A stretch of 8,267 nucleotides of DNA, taken from positions 1-8,267 of the forward strand of contig JAFWXG010000246.1 in assembly GCA_017523005.1 (NCBI GenBank). The letters are read 5' to 3'. Every line of letters starts with the position of its first letter. Within the stretch, counting starts at the first letter, position 1. Below the pieces are notes generated by a model, which made no database searches, had not been told where the DNA came from, and was given only the letters and a program-made list of their open reading frames with translations. This DNA comes from Clostridia bacterium (GTDB lineage: Bacteria > Bacillota > Clostridia > RGIG6154). The position numbers and the translations under genes were made by a program. This document shows positions 1 to 6,600 of the stretch, in pieces.

Positions 1-480
1 CGAGTAGCAGTTACAATCAACAAAGACACATATTCTCACGAAATAATAAAACAAACAGGGAAAATGAATGTAAACTGTCTGACAGAAGACGCACCATTTT
101 CTTTATTCCAAAACTTTGGGTTTAAGAGCGGAAGAGATACAGACAAGTTTAAAAATGTGACTTCCTGGCGTGCGGAAAACGGCGTTATGGTACTCACAGA
201 TTATATAAATGCGTATATTTCGCTTGAGGTGGAGAGTTATGTGGATTTGGACACGCATGGAATGTTTATTTGCAGTGTCACAAATGCCTACACCATAACC
301 GATAAAAATACCATGACCTACACCTATTATTTTAAGAATGTAAAACCGAAACCCGAAACAAAGAAAAAGGGATATATCTGCAAGATATGCGGATATGTCT
401 ATGAGGGCGAACCATTACCAGACGATTTTGTATGTCCGATATGTAAACACGGGGCAAGCGATTTTGAACCTATAAAATAA
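1..480 (+). CDS. Flavin reductase-like domain / rubredoxin fusion protein (5'-truncated by window edge)
   Basis: The reading frame is open from base 1, so the ATG at 64 is internal and the real start lies outside the window; 159 residues are visible. The N-terminal part (a VTINKDTYSHEIIKQTGK stretch, then LTEDAPFSLFQNFGFKSGRD) matches the FMN-binding split-barrel flavin reductase/flavoredoxin family. The last 39 codons are a complete rubredoxin: CKICGYVYEG followed by CPICKHG, giving four cysteines (codons at 379, 388, 433 and 442) to bind one iron. In this family (high-molecular-weight rubredoxin) the flavin domain passes electrons to the rubredoxin, which feeds partners such as flavodiiron oxygen or NO reductases in the cytoplasm of anaerobes. 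The partner here is unknown. Perhaps 50-60 residues are missing. The gene ends 4 bases before a bidirectional terminator, so it is the last gene of its transcript. Confidence 0.87.
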   Translation, partial: RVAVTINKDTYSHEIIKQTGKMNVNCLTEDAPFSLFQNFGFKSGRDTDKFKNVTSWRAENGVMVLTDYINAYISLEVESYVDLDTHGMFICSVTNAYTITDKNTMTYTYYFKNVKPKPETKKKGYICKICGYVYEGEPLPDDFVCPICKHGASDFEPIK

Positions 481-483
481 TAA

Positions 484-509
484 AAAAGCCAACCGAATGG
501 TTGGCTTTT
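484..509. terminator. Bidirectional rho-independent terminator
   Basis: A perfect 11-bp stem (AAAAGCCAACC / GGTTGGCTTTT) closes a 4-base loop at 495-498. The T-rich tract follows on the + strand, and the A-run at 482-487 gives a U-run on the minus strand. It therefore can end both the rubredoxin-fusion transcript (+) and the rpsF-ssb-rpsR transcript (-), which converge here; the stop codons lie 4 and 12 bases away. Confidence 0.92.
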
Positions 510-521
510 ATTTTAGTTAAA

Positions 522-776
522 TCAATCGCTTGAATAAGGAAGCAAAGCTAAATGTCTTGCTCTCTTGATTGCTTCTGTTAACTGACGCTGATGTTTAGCG
601 CAAGTACCTGTAATTCTTCTGGGAAGAATTTTTGAGCGTTCAGAAACAAATCTTCTCAATTTAGCGGTATCTTTATAATCAATAAATTCTGCTTTGTCTA
701 CACAGAACTGACAAACCTTTTTCTTAGGTTTTCTGCCTCTGGGGGCACGGTCTTTGAAATTTTCTTTTTCTGCCAT
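522..776 (-). CDS. rpsR: 30S ribosomal protein S18
   Basis: This 84-residue protein is full length for bacterial S18. S18 binds with S6 to the platform of the small ribosomal subunit. Recognisable features are a basic N-terminus (RGRKPKKK), the stretch FIDYKDTAKLRRFVSE, and the conserved core ILPRRITGTCAKHQR followed by a helix ending in LALLPY. Cys22/Cys25 and Cys59/His62 form a plausible zinc site, as in the zinc-binding class of S18 proteins. The start is fixed by AAGGAGG at 786-792, 9 bases upstream of the ATG. It is the last gene of the rpsF-ssb-rpsR operon, 25 bases after ssb, and is followed by the terminator at 484-509. Confidence 0.97.
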   Translation of the reverse strand: MAEKENFKDRAPRGRKPKKKVCQFCVDKAEFIDYKDTAKLRRFVSERSKILPRRITGTCAKHQRQLTEAIKRARHLALLPYSSD

Positions 777-801
777 TACAGCACACCTCCTTGGTTATTG
801 G

Positions 802-1236
802 TTAAAATGGTAGCTCGTCATCATCGGGAAGCAGAACGAAATCGTCTGCGGGAGCTGAAGTCTGTTGAACTTTAGCCTCTGCCGGTGCACCTGTCTGAAT
901 CTGCGGAGCTGAATCGTTTTTGCGTTCTGCAAAGTGGAGTTCGTCTACCACAACTTCAGTCACATACACTCTTTTCCCGTCTTTGTCGTCATACTGTCTT
1001 GTTTGAATGTTACCTGAAAGAGCTAAAAGCTGACCCTTTACAAAATATTTAGACAAAAACTCAGCTTGATTTCTCCATGCTACGCAGTTAATGAAATCTG
1101 TAGCACGCTGTTCGCCCTGACGGACAAAATTGCGGTCAACCGCAATAGTAAAGCTGCACACCGCTGCATTAGAGGGTGTATATTTAAGTTCGGGGTCTCG
1201 GGTTAATCTACCCATTAAAATTACTTTGTTTAACAT
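802..1236 (-). CDS. ssb: Single-stranded DNA-binding protein
   Basis: This 144-residue protein carries the SSB OB-fold in residues 1-105. It opens with MLNKVILMGRLTRDPELKYT and contains CVAWRNQAEFLSKYFVKGQ, including the conserved Trp54, and the YVTEVVVDELHF strand. A flexible Pro/Ala/Gln-rich tail (about 106-135) leads to the acidic tip DDDELPF, the family's docking peptide for replication and repair partners. The protein coats single-stranded DNA as a tetramer during replication, recombination and repair. Its position between rpsF and rpsR is the classic Firmicutes arrangement. The ribosome binding site (AAAGGG near 1245-1250) is weaker than those of its two ribosomal neighbours, which may help set its level. 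Confidence 0.97.
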   Translation of the reverse strand: MLNKVILMGRLTRDPELKYTPSNAAVCSFTIAVDRNFVRQGEQRATDFINCVAWRNQAEFLSKYFVKGQLLALSGNIQTRQYDDKDGKRVYVTEVVVDELHFAERKNDSAPQIQTGAPAEAKVQQTSAPADDFVLLPDDDELPF

Positions 1237-1262
1237 CTTTTTATCCCTTTCTAAATAGAGGA

Positions 1263-1556
1263 TTAGTCCTCTTGTCTGATTACTAAGTAACGCAAAATAC
1301 CGTCAGTAATCTTGAACTTTCTGTTAAGTTCAGCAGGGAATTCAGGGCTTGCGGTAAATTCAACCAAAACATAGTAACCTTCAGTTTTATCATCGATTTC
1401 GTAAGCAAGTCTTCTTTTGCCCCAAGTGTCAACCTTGGTAACTTCACCTGCAGAAGAAATCAAAGATGTAAACTTTTCAACCAAGGCATTTACAGCCTCC
1501 TCGCCGTTTGTCATGTCAACGATGAAGATTGTTTCATACTTGTTTGTTTTTACCAT
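1263..1556 (-). CDS. rpsF: 30S ribosomal protein S6
   Basis: This is S6, the partner of S18 on the 30S platform. It begins MVKTNKYETIFIVDMTNGEE, and the ferredoxin-like fold continues through VTKVDTWGKRRLAYEIDDKTEGYYVLVEF to the C-terminal LRYLVIRQED. I place the start at 1556 (97 residues, the usual family length) because AAGGAGG at 1566-1572 lies 9 bases upstream. An in-frame ATG at 1596-1598 would add 14 basic, non-conserved residues, but it sits inside a leader hairpin with no ribosome binding site. It is the first gene of rpsF-ssb-rpsR, with 26 bases between it and ssb. Confidence 0.96.
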   Translation of the reverse strand: MVKTNKYETIFIVDMTNGEEAVNALVEKFTSLISSAGEVTKVDTWGKRRLAYEIDDKTEGYYVLVEFTASPEFPAELNRKFKITDGILRYLVIRQED

Positions 1557-1565
1557 CTTTTTACA

Positions 1566-1572
1566 CCTCCTT
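1566..1572 (-). promoter_or_regulatory. Ribosome binding site that fixes the rpsF start
   Basis: The minus strand reads AAGGAGG here, 9 bases upstream of the ATG at 1554-1556. It decides between that start and the upstream in-frame ATG at 1596-1598. Part of it (1568-1572) is complementary to TCCTT at 1603-1607. Confidence 0.92.
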
Positions 1573-1607
1573 TTGGACATTTGACGCATGTTTCCCATGC
1601 GTAAGGA
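1568..1607 (-). promoter_or_regulatory. rpsF leader structure, possible S6:S18 autoregulatory element
   Basis: In the mRNA sense, a 7-bp hairpin (ACGCATG at 1602-1596 with CATGCGT at 1590-1584, loop GGAAA) is flanked directly by TCCTT (1607-1603). TCCTT can pair with AAGGA (1572-1568) of the rpsF Shine-Dalgarno, leaving an 11-base bulge (1583-1573) that contains GTCCAA. A short stem covering the start region, an apical hairpin and a bulge is the layout described for S6:S18-responsive rpsF leaders. The conserved CCG of those leaders reads CCA here. The pairing is seen in the sequence; regulation is inferred. Confidence 0.45.
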
Positions 1608-1630
1608 TTGCTTTTTATCAAAGCTTTATA

Positions 1631-1659
1631 ATTATACACGAAAAATGCCAATTTGTCAA
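1631..1659 (-). promoter_or_regulatory. Housekeeping sigma-factor promoter of rpsF-ssb-rpsR
   Basis: The minus strand has TTGACA at 1654-1659, a 17-base spacer and TATAAT at 1631-1636. Both hexamers match consensus exactly. Transcription should start near 1624, giving a leader of roughly 68 bases. The -35 box begins 3 bases after the stop codon of the DUF3048 lipoprotein gene. Confidence 0.93.
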
Positions 1660-1662
1660 GCT

Positions 1663-2664
1663 TTAATTTATAGAAAATTCCAGCCATGTTGGGAAGATTT
1701 CTATATATGTGTTGCCTGGGTTTAGAACGAGGGGAGAACCGTCTTCTAAAGTATATTTAGTCTGGTTTGACCTGCCTGTCTTTTCCCAGCGGATGTTGGT
1801 TGCGACACCATTTGAAAGGTAGTATCCTGTACCGCTTCCTACATTTATCAAATCTCTGCGTGTAGCGTTGATGCCGTCATTTAACGGAACATCAGAAAGC
1901 TTGTACACAATAATGTTTTTAGCGCTTAAAATATCCCCTGTCTGCGACATATGTCCGCTTCCGTTAACATATCTGTCATAAGCTTTTTTATCCTCATTAT
2001 AGCGGAATTCTACCTTATAAAAGTTTGCGTAAGGAAGAGTTAAGGTGTTTGCGGGAGTACCTTCAAATTCTTCATCCAATTTGTGATATGTTAAAAGCTT
2101 TTTGTCGGTAGTGTTTCTGTAGCCTTTTTTGTCCGAAAGCTCAGCAACCTTGTCAAGACCGGTATAAAGATTGTGCCAGCCTGAATTGTAAGTGTTGTCA
2201 CGCCAGAAGATAGTTTCGTAAATGCCGTTTATGTTGTTGATTCCGCGTGAACGGATTTCAGCAGCTGCGCGGTCAGACCAGCCTGCGTGCACATATCTTG
2301 CGTCGTTTTCTAAGGCGTAGTCCAAAAAGTAGTGTCTTGAAGAGCGCACAGGGCCGACCTTTTCTAAAGACGCATCATTAAAGAGTGCCAAAAATCTGGT
2401 AGCACCGCCCTCTACAACAATTTCATAAACAAGGTAGGCGCTCTCTAAACCAAGCTGTGGGCGTGAGCTTGCCTCGTCATTGTCAATCATGACGGCGATA
2501 GGTCTGAAATCTGTTTGCATTTTGGTATAAAATTCGCTGATTTCGGGTTCAACTACTTCGGGAGTTTCAACAGGCGGAGGAGTTATTTCAACATCTTTTT
2601 TTCCGCACCCTGAAAAGCTACATATTATAATAAAACAAAGAGCAAAGCATAAAAATCGTTTCAT
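1663..2664 (-). CDS. DUF3048 (YerB-type) lipoprotein
   Basis: This 333-residue protein has a lipoprotein signal: basic MKR, a hydrophobic stretch, then FSGC with Cys20 as the lipidation site. A short Pro/Glu-rich tether (about 28-43) follows, so it should be anchored on the outer face of the membrane. The rest is a complete DUF3048 domain: RPIAVMIDN (54-62), RPQLGLESAYLVYEIVVEGG (68-87), GPVRSSRHYFLDYA (104-117) and HAGWS (126-130), with a second half ending in LNPGNTYIEI. The family includes Bacillus YerB; no biochemical activity is firmly assigned to it as far as I know. The start is 3 bases after the cohesin gene's stop, and its ribosome binding site (AAAGGGG, 2673-2679) lies in the last codons of that gene, so the two are probably translationally coupled. 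No terminator follows before rpsF. Confidence 0.88.
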   Translation of the reverse strand: MKRFLCFALCFIIICSFSGCGKKDVEITPPPVETPEVVEPEISEFYTKMQTDFRPIAVMIDNDEASSRPQLGLESAYLVYEIVVEGGATRFLALFNDASLEKVGPVRSSRHYFLDYALENDARYVHAGWSDRAAAEIRSRGINNINGIYETIFWRDNTYNSGWHNLYTGLDKVAELSDKKGYRNTTDKKLLTYHKLDEEFEGTPANTLTLPYANFYKVEFRYNEDKKAYDRYVNGSGHMSQTGDILSAKNIIVYKLSDVPLNDGINATRRDLINVGSGTGYYLSNGVATNIRWEKTGRSNQTKYTLEDGSPLVLNPGNTYIEIFPTWLEFSIN

Positions 2665-2667
2665 AAG

Positions 2668-3555
2668 TTATTCCCCTTTGGTGTAAATATTGATTTGTTT
2701 TTTAGCGTCTATCCATTCTACCTTGCATCCGTAAGCCTCTGAGATTGCACGCAAGGGTACCATTGTTCTTGCGTCTATAAGCTTTGCAGGTACATCTAAA
2801 GCAATTTCTTTATCATTTTTTCTCATTGTGGGGTTGTCTATTGCGATTGCGACCATAATACTGTCTTTAACACCGATTGCCGTTTTAATTTTGTCTTCCC
2901 ACCAAACATAAGCCCCGAGCTGTTCAAAAATAGCACGCATTGGAACTAAAGTTCTATCGTCAATGATAACGGGTGCGACATCAAAATTTACTGCTTTTCC
3001 GTCAATAAATACAGAGATTTCTTTTGGTTGTTCAGGCTCTTGCGGTTGAACAGGAGTGGGAGAGATGGGTGGAGGAGTAATCGTTTCTGTTCCCGCCACA
3101 TCAATTTTTCCATTTGTTGTATTAAAATCTATAATTTCATAGTTTGAGTTAGTAATGCCTTTGTTGACTAAAGTTAAAGGATATTCCCCTGATGCAGAGT
3201 CGGAAATTTTGAATTTTATATAACATAAAATTCCGTCATCTGTAGTATCATCTATTTTAGCCCCTACAACAGTCAACACTCCTGACGGAGCAACACCTTC
3301 CTGAATGTTATGGGTAATTGAGCTTGACCATATAGGACCTCGTGAGGCATCAACTGGAGTAAGATAGGTTTTATTGTAGGTAACATCGAAAGAAAAGCCT
3401 GCAAAGCCCGGATTATCCTTAACAGTAACAGGGATAGTCACAGTATCGCCGTTGTCAGCGGTAACCGTGCCAACGGTTAAAGCGGGAGAATTAACTGCAA
3501 AAACATAAGTTGACAGGATAAATAAAATGACTAAGAAAGCAGTAATTTTTTTCAT
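2668..3555 (-). CDS. Secreted cohesin-domain protein with copper-amine-oxidase-like stalk domain
   Basis: This is a 295-residue protein. Residues 1-20 are a classic signal peptide (MKK, a hydrophobic core, ending VFA). Residues 23-155 resemble a type I-like cohesin: an opening GTVTADNGDTVTIPVTVKD, then GFAGFSFDVTYNKTYLTPV and a late GKIDV strand. Cohesins bind dockerins, although outside cellulosomes they can be general cell-surface modules. A Pro-rich linker (160-178) follows. Residues 180-292 are the domain usually named copper amine oxidase N-terminal; it has an internal duplication seen as DDRTLVPMRAIFEQLGAYVWW and DARTMVPLRAISEAYGCKVEW. There is no catalytic oxidase domain, so an enzyme name would mislead. 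The start is supported by GAGAGG at 3566-3571. It is first in a two-gene unit with the DUF3048 lipoprotein and has its own promoter at 3581-3609. Its ligand is unknown, and no dockerin is seen in the window. Confidence 0.85.
   Translation of the reverse strand: MKKITAFLVILFILSTYVFAVNSPALTVGTVTADNGDTVTIPVTVKDNPGFAGFSFDVTYNKTYLTPVDASRGPIWSSSITHNIQEGVAPSGVLTVVGAKIDDTTDDGILCYIKFKISDSASGEYPLTLVNKGITNSNYEIIDFNTTNGKIDVAGTETITPPPISPTPVQPQEPEQPKEISVFIDGKAVNFDVAPVIIDDRTLVPMRAIFEQLGAYVWWEDKIKTAIGVKDSIMVAIAIDNPTMRKNDKEIALDVPAKLIDARTMVPLRAISEAYGCKVEWIDAKKQINIYTKGE
2673..2679 (-). promoter_or_regulatory. Ribosome binding site of the DUF3048 gene inside the upstream coding end
   Basis: The minus strand reads AAAGGGG 8 bases before the ATG at 2662-2664. 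These bases also encode the last Lys-Gly of the cohesin protein, and the upstream stop lies between the site and the start. This arrangement favours translational coupling of the two genes. Confidence 0.8.
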
Positions 3556-3580
3556 AAGTTATACACCTCTCTTGATATCT

Positions 3581-3609
3581 ATTTTATCATACGGTGCACT
3601 TTATGTCAA
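3581..3609 (-). promoter_or_regulatory. Promoter of the cohesin/DUF3048 pair
   Basis: On the minus strand, TTGACA (3604-3609) and TAAAAT (3581-3586) are separated by 17 bases: an exact -35 box and a -10 box with one mismatch. The start site should be near 3574, leaving a short leader before the ribosome binding site at 3566-3571. The -35 box is one base from the T-run of the preceding terminator. Confidence 0.88.
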
Positions 3610-3610
3610 C

Positions 3611-3638
3611 AAAAAAGGCAAGCCCGAGGCTTGCCTTT
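3611..3638 (-). terminator. Rho-independent terminator of the SLH surface-protein gene
   Basis: An 11-bp perfect stem (AAAGGCAAGCC / GGCTTGCCTTT) at 3614-3638 has a 3-base loop. On the minus strand it runs into six Ts (3611-3616). It starts 11 bases after the stop codon of the large surface gene and insulates it from the promoter that follows. Confidence 0.93.
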
Positions 3639-3649
3639 AATTGTTATTT

Positions 3650-6600
3650 TTATTTGATTAGATTTACAAATCTTGTGAATACAGCAGCAGTTTCAGCACG
3701 GGTTGCACTCTTTCTCGGTGCAAATGTGTTGTCAGCGTTGCCCTGCATCACGCCTTTGTCAGTTGCCCAATTTACGGCATGTATTGCATAAGAGTGAATA
3801 CCGCCGAAATCGTTAAAGTTTACATGAGTTACATCATCGCTGTAAGAAACATCAAGTCCTTTTGATTGTGCGTATCTGTAAAGGAGTGTTACCATCTGTT
3901 CGCGTGTGATTTCGCTGTTTACACCAAACTCGGTATCTGTTATACCTAAAACAATCTTTTCAGATGCTGCCCAGCGGATAGCTTCTGTGTACCATTCATC
4001 TTGCTTAACATCGTCAAAGCTTAATGCAAAGTTTACAACAGGCTCGCCAGCAAGTCTGTGAAGAACTGTAACGAACATTGCTCTTGTTACAGAGAGGGCA
4101 GGTGCAAATTCAGTATCTGTCATACCCTTCATCAAACCGCTTTCGTAAGATTGTTTAACAGATTCGAAGAACCAGTCATCTTCTTTTACATCAGTAAACG
4201 GATTTTCGTAAACTTCTTCTTTAACGGAAGAGATTACATATTCTGAGAAGTGTTTAGGATAAAGAACCGCAAAGCCGTTTGAATAGTTAGCTTCGATTTC
4301 TTCCAAGCTACCGTCTTTTGCAACGAAGTTAGCTTTGATATTATTACATCCTTCTGCCAATGTGTATCGGATTGTAACAGCAACCTTACCGCCGTTAAAG
4401 TCTGAAACAGTTTTGTTTCCTGCAATCTGGAATTTATAAACTTTAGCGCCTGCTAAATCTTTAATTGCCTTCTGCTGTACAGATGCGAGCGAAGAAGTCT
4501 TTAATTCTTTTGCAGAGATCGTAACTCTTGTACCGCCAGCGCCTTCAACAGCCTCAAGTGCTTTTGCGTCAAAGGACATTGTAGCAGATTTGAATGTTAC
4601 TGTGATACCTTCAACACCTGCATCCTTAAGGTTTTTAACAGATGCGGTCGGAAGCTTAACTGTGTCGATTGCACCTTTAACATCAGATAAATCAATGTTT
4701 AATTCTTTTGTGTTTTCTGTGTCAACCTTGGTTGTGTCAATCTTTGTGATTACAACGCTTGTTCCTGATACTGTAGCAGAAATGCCTGCATCTGAGCCGT
4801 TAACAGGAATGGAAACGCTTGAGTCTGTCGGTGTTGAAGTACCACCGAAATCTCCGCCTGAAATAACGCTTGATGTGTATTTAGCAACAAGGTCAAGATT
4901 TTCTGTAACTGTGAATGTGTATGTTGCTGAATTTGATACTAATGTAGTACCGTTATACCAGCCTGAGAAAATATAGTTTGTATCAATTACTGTTGCAACG
5001 ATTGTTGCTGTCTGGTTTTTAAGATATGTGTTTCCGCCTGTAACAGTAACTTTTGAGCTATCCTGTGATGTTGCTGTGATTACATACTGTGTAGACGCAG
5101 GAACTGTGATTGCGACTGTAATAGTTGCAGTCTGGTCGCGACCTGTTTTAGTTACTGTAAGCGGTAAGGAAACAGCCTGCTCTGTTTCTGTAGGAAGAAC
5201 TTTTCCTTCGCTTGTAATTACACTGCCCTCTGCAACACCTGACAAATCAAATGTTGCTGTAAATCCTTCAGGAACAACGATTTCGGGAAGTTCGGTTGCA
5301 TCTTTTGTCAATGTGATTTGAGTTGAAATGTTTGCTGCAACATCAGATGCAGTAAGTTCTGGAAGAATTGTACCTGTTGTGGCAAATTCGGTTGAACCTA
5401 ATGTGTAGTTATCCTTCTTTGTACCTGCAAGAGCAAGATTTGTAATTGTAACTACGATATTTTCGCCTGCGTCTGCGGTAGCAAATGTAGCTACAGCATT
5501 TTCAAGGTTGATTGTTACATCATCATTATTTACAACGCCGTTGAACACTAAAGTTGACGGATTGATTGTAGCGGTTGTATTTTCGTCGTACTCTTTGTCA
5601 AATACTCCAAGAGCTGTAATTGAAAGCGGTCTTGCAGTAACTGTGAGTTTACCTGTTGTGGTGTATGAAATTTCATAGTTATCAGATGTTGCACCGCTTA
5701 ATACGATTGTGTGTTCGCCAACATCTGTGTAACGCTCGAATGTGCCTGCAACTGCAGGTGTTAAGAGGTTAGCCTCTGTTTCGCCTGTAATAAAGCCGTC
5801 GTAGTTAATTGTAAATGCTGGAACAAGGTCGCCGTAACCCATCTGCTCGCTGTTTGCAGAAACTGTGAGTGATTTCTTGCTGATTGTAAGTGTAGATGCA
5901 AGAGCATAAGTGATGTTATAGTTTGAAGCTTCAGCACCACTTGCTGAAATCTGGTATGTGCCTGCGTTTGTTGATGTAGCACCACTAACTGTAGGCTGAA
6001 CAGAGAGTACTGTTTTGTCTTCGCCGTTTACAAAGCCAGAGAATGTAAATTCGGGAACGAATGTTTCGCCGTAAGTGATTGTAGCTCCATTAACACCGAT
6101 TGTAAGAGGCGCTTTGGCAACTGTAAGAGTTGCATTGTTTTCGCCATAGCTGATGTTGTAATTTTCAGCAGTAGCACCTGATAATGTGAGTGCGTATGTA
6201 TCAGCACCTAAAACTGAATTGAAATCAATTCCTGTACCTACTGTAACAGGTGTAAGAAGAACTTCTTTTGTTTCGCCATTTACAAAACCTGTGTAGGAAA
6301 CCTTTTCAGCAGGGCTGTAAAGTGTGCCGTAAGTGATTGTTTCAGACGGAATTGAAATAGTTAAGTTTGCTTTATTTACAGTAAGAACTGCCTCGCCTGT
6401 AAAGTCTGCAATATCGGCATTTCCTGCGCGGGAAACTGTAAGAGTTGTTTCGCCTGCACCTAAAACTGTGATGTTGCCGAGATTATCAACTGTTGCAACT
6501 TCCTGATTGGAAGATGCAATTGTAAATCCGCCCAAAGCAGAGTTCTGGTCGTTTATTAAAAGTTTAACACCAGCATCTCCGTAAGTTGCAGTTAATGTGT

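Noticed and set aside
64..66. ATG as the start of the flavoprotein-rubredoxin gene
   Set aside because: The frame is open upstream to base 1 and encodes conserved flavin reductase residues (VTINKDTYSHEIIKQTGK), so the gene is cut by the window edge.
1557..1598. N-terminal extension of rpsF from the ATG at 1596-1598
   Set aside because: That ATG lies in a leader hairpin with no ribosome binding site. The extension is basic, not part of S6, and includes the true Shine-Dalgarno.
1660..1666. AAAGCTT repeated at 1660-1666 and near 1620-1627, as a possible terminator after the DUF3048 gene
   Set aside because: The two copies could pair, but the stem is short with a very long loop and no T-run follows; it overlaps the rpsF promoter instead.
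2668..3555. Copper amine oxidase enzyme
   Set aside because: Only the N-terminal stalk-type domain is present; there is no catalytic domain or cofactor site.
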